A DNA stretch of 64,000 bases from Acidobacteriota bacterium (GTDB lineage Bacteria; Acidobacteriota; Vicinamibacteria; Vicinamibacterales; UBA2999). Position 1 is the first letter of the stretch; every line of letters begins with the position of its first letter. Location: the NCBI GenBank assembly GCA_030697165.1, contig JAUYQQ010000011.1, forward strand, positions 186,001-250,000, written 5' to 3'. Made by a program: the position numbers and the translations under genes. Shown one piece after another: positions 33,839 to 43,010 of this stretch. The notes below the pieces were generated by a model, which saw nothing but the letters and a program-made list of their open reading frames with translations, did not search any database and was not told the origin of the DNA.

Positions 33839-34129
33839 ATGGACGCGGTCGCGGAAATCAAGAAACTCTATTACGGCGCCACGAAGGCCACCATCCAGCG
33901 TGATCTGGAGCGGGCGATCGACTTGCTGAAGACGCTGCCGTCCGAGGAGGATCGCGACCGGGTCGCGGTCTACATGGATGGGTTGTCGCAGATGCGGTCG
34001 GAGTGGGCCCAGGCCAACCGCGGGGGCGTCGCTACCCCCGGTTCGCCGCCGCGCGCTTCTTCGCGGCCAGCCGCAGGGCCTCGGGGACGTTCCGGTCCGC
34101 CGCCACCTTCTTCACGTCGCTCTCGGTAA
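33839..34129 (+). CDS. Small conserved-looking protein, function unknown
   Basis: 96 residues. The first about 60 (EIKKLYYGATKATIQRDLERAIDLLKTLPSEEDRDRVAVYMDGLSQMRSEW) look like a real helical protein with charged, amphipathic helices. The last about 35 are Pro/Arg/Ser-rich and lie opposite the 3' end of the convergent gene at 34032, so that part may be a low-constraint read-through tail. It has its own promoter. No family was recognised with confidence. Confidence 0.65.
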   Translation: MDAVAEIKKLYYGATKATIQRDLERAIDLLKTLPSEEDRDRVAVYMDGLSQMRSEWAQANRGGVATPGSPPRASSRPAAGPRGRSGPPPPSSRRSR

Positions 34130-34808
34130 GGCGCTGCATCAGGTTCATCGACATGGCGACCGGGGTCTTCGAGTTCTTCACGAGGCTGAGCACCACCGAG
34201 TAGTTCTTCGTCCACGCGCGCGTGTTGGCGATCGTGCGCAGGATGTCTTCCGAGACGTTGCCCATCTTGGCAAAGGCCTCGACCTCGGCGTCGTTGACCT
34301 TGGGGCAGCTGAGCACCGCCGAGGCCACCAGGCGGTTGGGATCGCGAATCAGCACCGATCGCATTTCCCGCGTGCCCTTCATCGCGCACTTCAGCTTTTC
34401 GGGGACACCCATGTTGGCCAGGCGCTGGCCGAAGGTGAGCGCCGTCTCCCCTTCTTGCTGCCCGAACTCGAGCCCCGACTCGTCGGTGTCGAGCAGCGGC
34501 TCGTCGAAGTCGGGCGCCGGAGTCGCCGAGGGCGTGATGCCGCGGGCGATGAAGAACTCGCGCAGTTCCACCGGCACGTCCGAGCGCGCGATGAAGCTCG
34601 CCACCAGCTCCGGCGGCAGCAATCCCAGCGTGGTGTTGGCGATTTCACGGATCTCGGAATCGGCGTCCGAGGTGAGGATCATCAGGATACCGAGCTGCTC
34701 GAGCGGCCGCGGCGCGACGGCGCCCTGCGCCGCCAGCAGGCGCACATCGCGGGCCACTTCACCGCGCCTGAAGAAGTCCAGCAGCGGGCTGCCGAGGCCG
34801 GCGGCCAT
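34032..34808 (-). CDS. Hypothetical helical-repeat protein
   Basis: 258 residues, not recognised. It is mostly alpha-helical with HEAT-like spacing (EQLGILMILTSDADSEIREIANTTLGLLPPELVASFIARSD, then DPNRLVASAVLSCPKVNDAEVEAFAKMGNVSEDILRTIANTRAWTKNYSVVLSLVKNSKTPVAMSMNLMQRLTESDVKKVAADRNVPEALRLAAKKR). A less ordered acidic stretch (EPLLDTDESGLEFGQQEGE) separates two halves. There is no signal peptide. It abuts the RodZ-like gene upstream with a 1-nt overlap, so the two are probably cotranscribed. Confidence 0.7.
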   Translation of the reverse strand: MAAGLGSPLLDFFRRGEVARDVRLLAAQGAVAPRPLEQLGILMILTSDADSEIREIANTTLGLLPPELVASFIARSDVPVELREFFIARGITPSATPAPDFDEPLLDTDESGLEFGQQEGETALTFGQRLANMGVPEKLKCAMKGTREMRSVLIRDPNRLVASAVLSCPKVNDAEVEAFAKMGNVSEDILRTIANTRAWTKNYSVVLSLVKNSKTPVAMSMNLMQRLTESDVKKVAADRNVPEALRLAAKKRAAANRG

Positions 34809-35554
34809 CAGTATCGGACCAGGAAGTCTTCGTAGTCGTCGCGGCCGATGCGCACCGACAGCACCTCGCCGGGCACGCCGAGCAAGCGGCCGGCTTGGCC
34901 GTTGATGCTGAACTGCACGGCCGACGCGTTATCGCCCAACAGCCACAGCTCTTCGCCGAGATCGATTCGCAGGGTCTCGCCCTGCTCGACCATGCGGGCC
35001 ACGATCTCGCGGCCATCGGCCATGACGCGCAGTTGACAGCGGGACGACATGGTGAGCGTCACAACCACCGGCCGCGGCAAGGCCAGCGAGGCTTCCGTGA
35101 AGCCGCCGGCCGGCAGTACTTCGGCACGACGCGATGGAGCGGACACCGATTCGATACGGGCCGGAGTCTCGCCCGAGCGTGCCGGCCAACCAAAGTAAGC
35201 GACGCCCGCCAAGAGCGGCAGAATGGCGCCCGCGACCGCGATGATCCGTTGGAGCGGGCGCGACGGTTCCGGCGAGAGCACCACCGTGGCCGACACCGGC
35301 AGCGGCAGGTCGTCGGGATGCGCGGCCATGAACTCGCGCAGCAGTTCGTCGGGATTGAGGCCGACCTCGCTCGCGACCGACTTCACGATCGAGCGGCGAT
35401 AGATGCCATCAGGCAACGCCGTAATGCAATTGCCTTCGAGCGATTCGATCGTACGCACCGAGAGCTTCGTGATCTCGGCAAGTTGCCGGCACGACAAGCC
35501 CTTGGCTTCGCGGGCCATCTTGAGACGCGTCGCCGGATCGAGCGGGCGTTGCAT
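34808..35554 (-). CDS. RodZ-like helix-turn-helix membrane protein
   Basis: 248 residues. The N-terminal HTH_25-type domain (KMAREAKGLSCRQLAEITKLSVRTIESLEGN, then LPDGIYRRSIVKSVASEVGLNPDELLREFM) is that of RodZ and related cytoskeletal adaptors. One membrane helix follows (IIAVAGAILPLLAGVAYFGWP, about 104-124), then an extracytoplasmic beta domain similar to the RodZ C-terminal domain (LTMSSRCQLRVMADGREIVARMVEQGETLRIDLGEELWLLGDNASAVQFSINGQ). A role in cell-shape control is the family expectation; no mreBCD is in the window. Confidence 0.75.
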   Translation of the reverse strand: MQRPLDPATRLKMAREAKGLSCRQLAEITKLSVRTIESLEGNCITALPDGIYRRSIVKSVASEVGLNPDELLREFMAAHPDDLPLPVSATVVLSPEPSRPLQRIIAVAGAILPLLAGVAYFGWPARSGETPARIESVSAPSRRAEVLPAGGFTEASLALPRPVVVTLTMSSRCQLRVMADGREIVARMVEQGETLRIDLGEELWLLGDNASAVQFSINGQAGRLLGVPGEVLSVRIGRDDYEDFLVRY

Positions 35555-35627
35555 AGCTAATGCTGCGGTGTACGAACGTTGGTTAATTGCCAGAACTGCC
35601 TATCTTTCAAGGGGGCAGAACGACATA

Positions 35628-36296
35628 TTAGGAAACCGAATGCTCCGAGTCAAACCCCAAACGCAGATCGATGACTCGTTTTTGCACAAACTGAGACAGG
35701 CGTTCTCCGCCTAAAGGGATGAAGGCGCCGATGGCCGCCACGCCGGCTGCGCCACTAGCTGCCACCAGAGGAATCGATGGCAGGTCGATCCCACCAATCG
35801 CCAACACCGGCCGGCCAGCTGACACGTCTACCACTGCCGCCAACCCCTCCCAGCCCAGACACACTGCCCAGGGCTTCGAAACCGTCGGGCACACCGTGCC
35901 TGCTATCAGGTGATCGGCATTCCCCGAAGAAACTGCGGCCGCCGCGCTGTGAACGGACCGCCCAATGCAGAATCCGGGAGCCGTCACGTGGCGGACGGCC
36001 TCGACCGGGAACGACCGCTCCTTCAGGTGAACGCCCGCTGCGCCAGCCGCCCAGGCGACGTCCAGTCGGTCATTTACCAAAACCCGGGTGGCGGTATCCC
36101 TGAGATCGCTGACGATCGCCTTGGCCAGGCCGACCAGGGCCGCGGCTTCGAGGTCGGGTTCACGAACCTGCACCAGGTCAACCCCCGCCTCGGCAGCCGC
36201 ACGGACCTGCGTCCGGAGCGCCTCGACCCAGGCGCCCGTCTCGATCCCGAGCGCTGCGCCCAGGCGCCGCCGGTCGGTGACGAGGCACAGCATCAT
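35628..36296 (-). CDS. ThiE/TenI-family thiamine phosphate synthase-like protein
   Basis: 222 residues; the second TIM-barrel paralog of this family in the window. Seen: LCLVTDRRRL at the start, VQVREPDLEAAALVGLAKAI, VLVNDRLDVAWAAGAAGVHLKERSFPVEAVR, and AGTVCPTVSKPWAVCLGWEGLAAV, with AIGGID near the end. The diphosphate-loop and the GVHL-x-x region differ from the canonical ThiE at 3322, so this is closer to TenI (thiazole tautomerase-like). The function is not certain. It is coupled by 4-nt overlap to the small membrane protein upstream. Confidence 0.8.
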   Translation of the reverse strand: MMLCLVTDRRRLGAALGIETGAWVEALRTQVRAAAEAGVDLVQVREPDLEAAALVGLAKAIVSDLRDTATRVLVNDRLDVAWAAGAAGVHLKERSFPVEAVRHVTAPGFCIGRSVHSAAAAVSSGNADHLIAGTVCPTVSKPWAVCLGWEGLAAVVDVSAGRPVLAIGGIDLPSIPLVAASGAAGVAAIGAFIPLGGERLSQFVQKRVIDLRLGFDSEHSVS

Positions 36297-36547
36297 GGCT
36301 GGTCGTCAGCCGGCGGCTGGGAGGCCTTGGAGGCGAGCGAGTCGCCCAGTTCCACCAGCCCCACGGCGATGTTGACCAGGCCCAGACCGCTGATGGCCCC
36401 GCGCAGGTAGTTGCTGGTCAACACCGCCTCGAGGGCCGGCGACCACTCGACGAAGTAGTTGCGCTCCCAGAAGGTCGACCACGGGATCAACACCAACAGG
36501 AGACCGGTTTCGAGCAGGAGGGCGACGAAGAGAAGGCGCCTGAACAG
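36293..36547 (-). CDS. Small two-helix membrane protein with CTG start
   Basis: 84 residues. Two hydrophobic segments can be read: RLLFVALLLETGLLLVLIPW at the N-terminus and GAISGLGLVNIAVGLVELG near the middle, with WERNYFVEWSPALEAVLTSNYLR between them. Upstream of the first helix the frame is closed by the TPR gene stop (36551-36553). The only start that keeps the first helix is CTG at 36547; the first TTG would cut it away. It lies in the same frame as the preceding TPR gene. Function unknown. Confidence 0.65.
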   Translation of the reverse strand: MFRRLLFVALLLETGLLLVLIPWSTFWERNYFVEWSPALEAVLTSNYLRGAISGLGLVNIAVGLVELGDSLASKASQPPADDQP

Positions 36548-36550
36548 AAA

Positions 36551-38599
36551 TCAGCCCCGGGCCTGGACTTTGGACAGCCGATCGATATGCCCGGACACGT
36601 CGCGATACCCACCGGACTCGGATTCGAGTTCGACGAATACTGCCAGCGCGCGCGAACTCTCGCCGACCACCTCGAGCGTCTGGGCGAGATCGTACAAGAG
36701 CGACCGGCCGGCATCGGCCGTGGGCGCGGGCGCTTCCGCCGCCCGCTCCAGCCACTCGATGGCGTGCTCCAGGTCCTTGCGTTCGAGATACAGCCGCCCC
36801 AGCATCGAGGCGGCATCAAACCGCTGCCGCGGCGACCGGGTCGCCCCCTCGAGCGCCTTCATGGCGTCCTCGGTCATCCCCATCTCGTGATACGTCAGCG
36901 CCAGCCGATACTGTTCGGCAGCGGCCTCCTCGGCCGACTGGCGGTTCGACTCGTCGCGCAGGCCACGGAACACCTGGTCGAGCGACCGCGGCGCCGGGGA
37001 CGTCAGCGGCGCAGGCACCGGAGGATCCGCCAGCGCATCGGTGAGATCGATCTCGATGGTGCCGGAATCGGAGAACGTCTCCACCGGAAGCGGCGCACCC
37101 TTTGGCGCGGCCTTCGCGACCGGTGCCGGCGGTGGTTCGGGAACCGGCGGCGTATCGAACGACACGCCTTCGTTCAGATCCAGCTTTTCGGTGGCCAGGA
37201 ACGGGCTGTCGCCGCTCAGGCGATCGGCAATGATCGCGTCGGGATCGGCCTCGCCCAACATCACGAGGGCGCGGCGGAACCGGTCGAGGTTGGCGCGGTT
37301 CCACGGCTCGCGAGCGACGAGATCCTCGCTGATGATGCGCGCTTCGAGACCGCGGCCGACGTTCAGGTAGGCGTCGGCCAACTGCGCCTGCGCCTCGTAC
37401 ATGGTGGCCTCGAGGTCGCCGTCCACGCAGATCTCCACCAGCCGCATGAGGGCCACCAGGTGGGTGGGGACGCGAATGGTGAACTCGTGCAGCGACACGG
37501 CGGCCGCGGCGTAGTCGCCGTCCTCCAGCGCCGCATCGGCGACCGCGTCAATGCACTCGTACCCCGCCTCCGCGTTCGACTCGGCCAGGCGGCAGCCGAC
37601 CACGACGGCCGCCTGCGCCTGGCTGCGATCCAGCGTCAGTGCCTGCTTGATCGCGGCGCGGCCTTCGCTGGTGCGGCCGGCCGTCAGCTCCATTTCACCG
37701 AGCGTGATCCACAGGGCTGGGTCGGCCCCCGCCGTCTCGGCCGAGAGATAGGTGCGCGCTTTCGCGAGGTCGCCGCGCGCCACGTACGCCATGGCCAGCC
37801 CGGCCCGGACCTCGAGGTCCGCGGGATCCGCCTCCGCCACCTGCCCGAGCACTTCGAGCGACAGGTCGCCCTGCCCCGCCTGGGCAAAGGCCGCCGCGAC
37901 CTGCTTCAGTTCGACGGCGCCACTGGCCACCTTGCGCGCCAGGTCGGGCGTCTGTCCCGCAAGGTACGCGACAAACAAGCGTGTCCGCGTCTCCTCGTCC
38001 GAGCTGTCGAGGTCAAACGCCGCCTGCAAGGCGCTCAGCGCGTCGGCGCCGTGGTCCTGCTTCTCGTAGCGCGCGGCCACGTCGCGGAACTCACGCAGCG
38101 CCGTCACGACATCGCCGGTTTCGGCCGCCAGGTGGGCCGCACGCATGCGGGCCTCGAGGTCGTCGGGATCCAGGGTCCCCAGGCGGATGGCGATCTCCGC
38201 CGCGCCCTTCTTGTCGCCGCGGGCCTTGCGGCGGTCGGCGACGGTCTGGAAGTACTGTTTCGCGTCCGCGAGGGTGCCCTGCCGGGCGGCCAGGTCGCCT
38301 GACTGCAACAGGGCGTACTCGTCGTCTGGCTTGAGCTTGAGGATCTTCTTGAAGAGGGCCGCCGCCTTTGGATAGAACCCTTCCTCGGCGAGGTGGTCGG
38401 CGATGCGCGTGAACTGTTGAAGGCCCTTGTCGAGCTGGTTGCCCCGCACGTAGAGGTCGCCCAGGGCGTTGGCGCTGTTCCAGTCGCGCGGCTGGGCTTC
38501 GACTACCTTGACGTACTCCACGATAGCCGCATCAATGCGGCCCTGTCGGAGTGCTTTTTCCGCACTTTTAAGTGCGGCTTCACGATCGAACGGCGGCAC
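36551..38599 (-). CDS. Large TPR-repeat protein
   Basis: 682 residues of tandem TPR-like helices throughout. The N-terminus begins DREAALKSAEKALRQGRIDAAIVEYVKVVEAQPRDWNSANALGDLY, and similar units run to about residue 450. A Pro/Ala-rich linker containing acidic segments (GTIEIDLTDAL) follows, then a second TPR block to the end (YHEMGMTEDAMKALEGAT...). There is no signal peptide or membrane segment. It is probably a cytosolic protein-interaction scaffold, but the partner is unknown. It follows rnhB and precedes the small membrane protein in the same operon. Confidence 0.8.
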   Translation of the reverse strand: MPPFDREAALKSAEKALRQGRIDAAIVEYVKVVEAQPRDWNSANALGDLYVRGNQLDKGLQQFTRIADHLAEEGFYPKAAALFKKILKLKPDDEYALLQSGDLAARQGTLADAKQYFQTVADRRKARGDKKGAAEIAIRLGTLDPDDLEARMRAAHLAAETGDVVTALREFRDVAARYEKQDHGADALSALQAAFDLDSSDEETRTRLFVAYLAGQTPDLARKVASGAVELKQVAAAFAQAGQGDLSLEVLGQVAEADPADLEVRAGLAMAYVARGDLAKARTYLSAETAGADPALWITLGEMELTAGRTSEGRAAIKQALTLDRSQAQAAVVVGCRLAESNAEAGYECIDAVADAALEDGDYAAAAVSLHEFTIRVPTHLVALMRLVEICVDGDLEATMYEAQAQLADAYLNVGRGLEARIISEDLVAREPWNRANLDRFRRALVMLGEADPDAIIADRLSGDSPFLATEKLDLNEGVSFDTPPVPEPPPAPVAKAAPKGAPLPVETFSDSGTIEIDLTDALADPPVPAPLTSPAPRSLDQVFRGLRDESNRQSAEEAAAEQYRLALTYHEMGMTEDAMKALEGATRSPRQRFDAASMLGRLYLERKDLEHAIEWLERAAEAPAPTADAGRSLLYDLAQTLEVVGESSRALAVFVELESESGGYRDVSGHIDRLSKVQARG

Positions 38600-38613
38600 T
38601 TTGTAAACGGCCC

Positions 38614-39237
38614 TCAGGCAATGGTATCAAACAGGGTCGCCGGCCGGAACGTTCGCCGGTGCTGCGGCGAGTAGCCAAACCGGGCGACCGCCGCCAGATG
38701 CTCGGCTGTCGCATAGCCCTTGTGTCGGTCGAAACCGTATCGCGGGTCAGCGCGGTGAAGCTCGTGCATCATTCGATCCCGGGTCACCTTGGCGACGATC
38801 GACGCCGCGGCAATGGCCGACGAGCGGCGATCGCCGCCAATCACCCCGCGCTGGGCCATCGGCAATGACGGAATTCGAAAGGCATCTACCAAAACTGCAT
38901 CTGGCAGGGGGGCCAGCGCCAGCACGGCCCGCCGCATCGCCTGCAGCGTGGCCTGGTGGATGTTGATGCGGTCGATCTCGTCCGGGGTCACCGACACCAC
39001 CGCCCAGGCGATGGCTTTCGAGACAATCTCTTCGTGCAACCGGTCGCGCTGGGCGGCGGTCAGGGCCTTCGAGTCGGCCAGGCCGTCGATGCGCCGCTGC
39101 GGGTCGAGGATGACGGCCCCGGCCATGACCGGCCCGGCCAGGCATCCCCGCCCGACTTCATCCACTCCGGCGACACAGACAAAGCCGTATCGTCGGAGCG
39201 CGTTCTCAATCGTGCGGCGCGCGCTTACCCTCGCCAC
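38614..39237 (-). CDS. rnhB: Ribonuclease HII
   Basis: Cleaves RNA of RNA-DNA hybrids and single ribonucleotides in DNA. It has 207 residues. Seen: the catalytic GVDEVGRGCLAGPV (Asp-Glu), the later Asp in LPDAVLVDAF, and SSAIAAASIVAKVTRDRMM, with GYATAEH near the C-terminus. It starts at GTG 39237, immediately downstream of a 9-bp repeat array whose units (AAGGGTG) resemble a ribosome site. This is the classic rplS-rnhB order. Confidence 0.95.
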   Translation of the reverse strand: MARVSARRTIENALRRYGFVCVAGVDEVGRGCLAGPVMAGAVILDPQRRIDGLADSKALTAAQRDRLHEEIVSKAIAWAVVSVTPDEIDRINIHQATLQAMRRAVLALAPLPDAVLVDAFRIPSLPMAQRGVIGGDRRSSAIAAASIVAKVTRDRMMHELHRADPRYGFDRHKGYATAEHLAAVARFGYSPQHRRTFRPATLFDTIA

Positions 39238-39240
39238 ACC

Positions 39241-39294
39241 GGCACCCTTGGCACCCTTGGCACCCGAGGCACATTAGGCACCTTAGGCACCCTG
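39241..39294. repeat. 9-bp repeat array, single orientation, between rnhB and rplS
   Basis: Six units of the GGCACCTTA type on the plus strand (GGTGCC-x-x-x on the minus strand), with no inverted arm. It lies between the rplS stop and the rnhB start and is the same family as at 14441 and 17036. Confidence 0.88.
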
Positions 39295-39295
39295 G

Positions 39296-39643
39296 CTACG
39301 ACGTCTTTTTGACTTCCTTCATGCGGGCCGCCTTGCCCTTGAGGTCGCGCAGGAAGTACAGCTTCGCGCGGCGGACCTTGGCGGAGCGCAGCACTTCGAC
39401 CTTGGAGATGGTCGGCGAGTGCATCGGGAAGATACGCTCGACGCCCTGGCTGAACGACACCTTGCGGACGGTGAAGGTGGCCCGGTTGCCGCCCTTGCGG
39501 AGACCGATGACGACCCCCTCGAACACCTGGATGCGTTCCTTGTCGCCTTCCTTGACGCGCACGTGCACGCGCACCGTGTCGCCGGCCTTCATGCGGGGCC
39601 GCTCGACCAGTTGCGCCTTCTCTACCATCTCCATCGCAGTCAT
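39296..39643 (-). CDS. rplS: 50S ribosomal protein L19
   Basis: Large-subunit protein near the subunit interface. It has 115 residues from ATG 39643, which overlaps the trmD stop (TGATG). Seen: FMPGD-type [51 protein letters not shown], and [21 protein letters not shown]. An upstream ATG at 39667 would overlap trmD more, so the coupled start is preferred. Confidence 0.97.
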   Translation of the reverse strand: MTAMEMVEKAQLVERPRMKAGDTVRVHVRVKEGDKERIQVFEGVVIGLRKGGNRATFTVRKVSFSQGVERIFPMHSPTISKVEVLRSAKVRRAKLYFLRDLKGKAARMKEVKKTS

Positions 39644-40371
39644 CACTTGCTCCTTTTGCTCAACCACTCGTGTTCATCGGCGTCGAGCGCCGCGTCCGCC
39701 AGGAGGTCGGGCCGCCGTTCGGCCGTCCGTTCCAACGCCGCGTTGCGCCGCCACCGGCGAATTTCGCCATGATGCCCCGAGACCAACACCGGCGGCACCG
39801 CCCGTCCCTCGAATTCCGCGGGCCTCGTGTAGTGCGGGTAATCGAGCAACCCGCGCGTAAACGAATCCCCCTCCACCGACTGCTCGTCGCCGACGACACC
39901 CGGCACCAGCCTCGCCACCGCGTCCACGACCGCCAGCGCCGCAATCTCGCCGCCCGACAGCACGTAGTCGCCAATCGACAGTTCTTCGGTCGCCAGCGCC
40001 TCGCGCACCCGTTCGTCGATGCCCTCGTAGCGCCCGCACAGCAGCACCAGGTGGCCCAGACCCACCAGCCGCCGCGCCCCAGACTGGGTAAACGGCACTC
40101 CGGCCGGCGTCAGCATCACGACCGCATCGGGCGTCCCGCGCGTCTCGCGAATCGCGGCCAGCGCGGCGAAGAACGGCTCGGGCTTCATCACCATGCCCGG
40201 GCCGCCGCCAAACGGCACATCGTCCACGACGTGGTGTTTATCCGTCGTGTAGTCGCGGAGGTTGTGGACCACGATGTCGATCAGTCCACTGGTCCGGGCC
40301 CGCCCCACCACGCCTTCCGCGAGGCCGGCTTCGACCATCCGCGGAAAGATCGTGATGATATCGACCTTCAT
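39643..40371 (-). CDS. trmD: tRNA (guanine37-N1)-methyltransferase
   Basis: Makes m1G37 in tRNAs reading CNN codons, preventing frameshifting. It has 242 residues. The SPOUT-type knot is marked by [37 protein letters not shown] and [21 protein letters not shown]. The C-terminus [10 protein letters not shown] is typical. ATG 40371. It is part of the standard rpsP-khpA-rimM-trmD-rplS-rnhB run. Confidence 0.97.
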   Translation of the reverse strand: MKVDIITIFPRMVEAGLAEGVVGRARTSGLIDIVVHNLRDYTTDKHHVVDDVPFGGGPGMVMKPEPFFAALAAIRETRGTPDAVVMLTPAGVPFTQSGARRLVGLGHLVLLCGRYEGIDERVREALATEELSIGDYVLSGGEIAALAVVDAVARLVPGVVGDEQSVEGDSFTRGLLDYPHYTRPAEFEGRAVPPVLVSGHHGEIRRWRRNAALERTAERRPDLLADAALDADEHEWLSKRSK

Positions 40372-40377
40372 TTTCTC

Positions 40378-40435
40378 CTGGCCTCGCTCCGCTTCGGCGG
40401 GCTGTTTCCCGGCCTCGCTCCGCTGCGGCGGGCTA
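40378..40435. repeat. Tandem interspersed repeat between rimM and trmD
   Basis: Two copies of a 29- to 30-bp unit containing GGCCTCGCTCCGCTKCGGCGGGCT separated by the spacer, each able to form a short hairpin. The second copy runs into the last codons of rimM. No gene lies here. Confidence 0.75.
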
Positions 40436-40966
40436 ACGCCACTCTCCGTTCAGTTCCAGCAGGCCATCGGGCGGGCGCACCGTGATGCGTTTGGCCGCGA
40501 CGTCCACCGTGCAAATCTCGTCAGCGAGGGGGATCAGCAGCTCGCTGCGCTTCCCCGCCACCACCAGCCGCGCCTGGGCGCTGTCGTCCAGCACGTCGGT
40601 CACGCGCCCCACGAACTCGCCGGCCTCGGTCACCACCTCGCACCCAATCAGGTCGCGGTGGAAGAACTCGCCCTCATCGAGCAGCGCCGTCTCGACTTCG
40701 TCGGTGCGCAGCTGCTGGCCGGCCAGCAGCTCCGCGTCGTTCATCGAGCCGATGCCCGAGAACATGATCACCGGGCGGCCCTGGTGCATTCGCATCGTGA
40801 CCACGTCCAGAGTGGACGGCTCGCCGCCCCGGCGGCGCGTCCACAACCGGGCACCCTTGCGAAACCGCTCCTCCGGGAAGTCGGTCTCGGGATTCACGAT
40901 CACCTCGCCGCGATTGCCGTGCGTCCGGGCGATCACGCCCACGAGGATGCCCGCGTCCCACTCCAC
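40433..40966 (-). CDS. rimM: Ribosome maturation factor RimM
   Basis: Binds S19 and assists 30S head maturation. It has 177 residues. Seen: the N-terminal [29 protein letters not shown] and the PRC-barrel domain ([37 protein letters not shown]), then [21 protein letters not shown]. It starts at GTG 40966, 5 nt after khpA ends. Confidence 0.95.
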   Translation of the reverse strand: MEWDAGILVGVIARTHGNRGEVIVNPETDFPEERFRKGARLWTRRRGGEPSTLDVVTMRMHQGRPVIMFSGIGSMNDAELLAGQQLRTDEVETALLDEGEFFHRDLIGCEVVTEAGEFVGRVTDVLDDSAQARLVVAGKRSELLIPLADEICTVDVAAKRITVRPPDGLLELNGEWR

Positions 40967-40971
40967 GGGAC

Positions 40972-41226
40972 TTAGCTGCGGCCGGTTTGATCGCGGATGT
41001 CGAGGCTGACCTTCTGGTCGTCGTCCTCGGCAGCGCTCGACAGCAGCGTCCGCAACGCGGCGGCGGTCCGACCCTGCCGGCCAATCACGCGGCCGAGGTC
41101 GCCCGAGGCCACCTGCAATTCGTAGACGGTCGCGCCGCGGCGCTCCGATGCCCGCACGCTGACGGCGTCGGGCTGGTCGGCCAGCGCGCGCGCCACGGCT
41201 TCGATGAGTCCCTTGAGGTCGGCCAC
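40972..41226 (-). CDS. khpA: KH-domain RNA-binding protein KhpA
   Basis: Small RNA-binding protein, usually a partner of KhpB (Jag). It has 84 residues with a single KH domain: LKGLIEAVARALADQPDAVSVR, then the GXXG loop GRVIGRQGRTAAALRTLL. It starts at GTG 41226, 9 nt after rpsP. The position between rpsP and rimM is the usual one. Confidence 0.94.
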   Translation of the reverse strand: MADLKGLIEAVARALADQPDAVSVRASERRGATVYELQVASGDLGRVIGRQGRTAAALRTLLSSAAEDDDQKVSLDIRDQTGRS

Positions 41227-41235
41227 AGGGAGGTC

Positions 41236-41529
41236 CTAGGCGGTCGGGGCCGCGGGCTGGGCCACGACCGGCTCAACCACGACGCCACGGTCGCGAGTCA
41301 GGTGCTTCGCCATCAGCGTGCGCACCGAGTCCGACGGCTTCGCGCCGACCTTCACCCAGTGGGCGACCCGGTCCTTGTTGATCTCGAACACCGCCGGCTG
41401 GTTGCGCGGGTTGTAGAAGCCGAGCACCTCGATGAACTCGCCTTCCTTCTTGGAGCGGGCCTCGGACACCACGATGCGGAAAAACGGGCGCTTCTTCGAA
41501 CCGGTGCGACGCATGCGAATCGACAACAT
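41236..41529 (-). CDS. rpsP: 30S ribosomal protein S16
   Basis: Small-subunit assembly protein. It has 97 residues. Seen: MLSIRMRRTGSKKRPFFRIVVSEARSKKEGEFIEVLGFYNP, all typical, and WVKVGAKPSDSVRTLM. The tail after residue about 85 is a short Val/Pro/Ala stretch. It leads the rpsP-khpA-rimM-trmD-rplS-rnhB block. Confidence 0.97.
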   Translation of the reverse strand: MLSIRMRRTGSKKRPFFRIVVSEARSKKEGEFIEVLGFYNPRNQPAVFEINKDRVAHWVKVGAKPSDSVRTLMAKHLTRDRGVVVEPVVAQPAAPTA

Positions 41530-41579
41530 CTTGAACTCTCTACCTGCGGCACATGGTGGCCGCGCTTCTTGGTTTCCGA

Positions 41580-41599
41580 GGGCGCACTAAAGTGCGCCC
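41580..41599. repeat. Perfect hairpin between ffh and rpsP
   Basis: GGGCGCACT-AA-AGTGCGCCC, a 9-bp perfect stem after the ffh stop on the minus strand. There is no T tract, so it is more likely an interspersed repeat or mRNA boundary than a strong intrinsic terminator. Confidence 0.7.
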
Positions 41600-41616
41600 C
41601 TACGAACGACGAACGA

Positions 41617-42978
<1,362 letters not shown>

Positions 42979-43010
42979 ACCCTTATCCTACATGAACTTC
43001 AAGCGATCGG

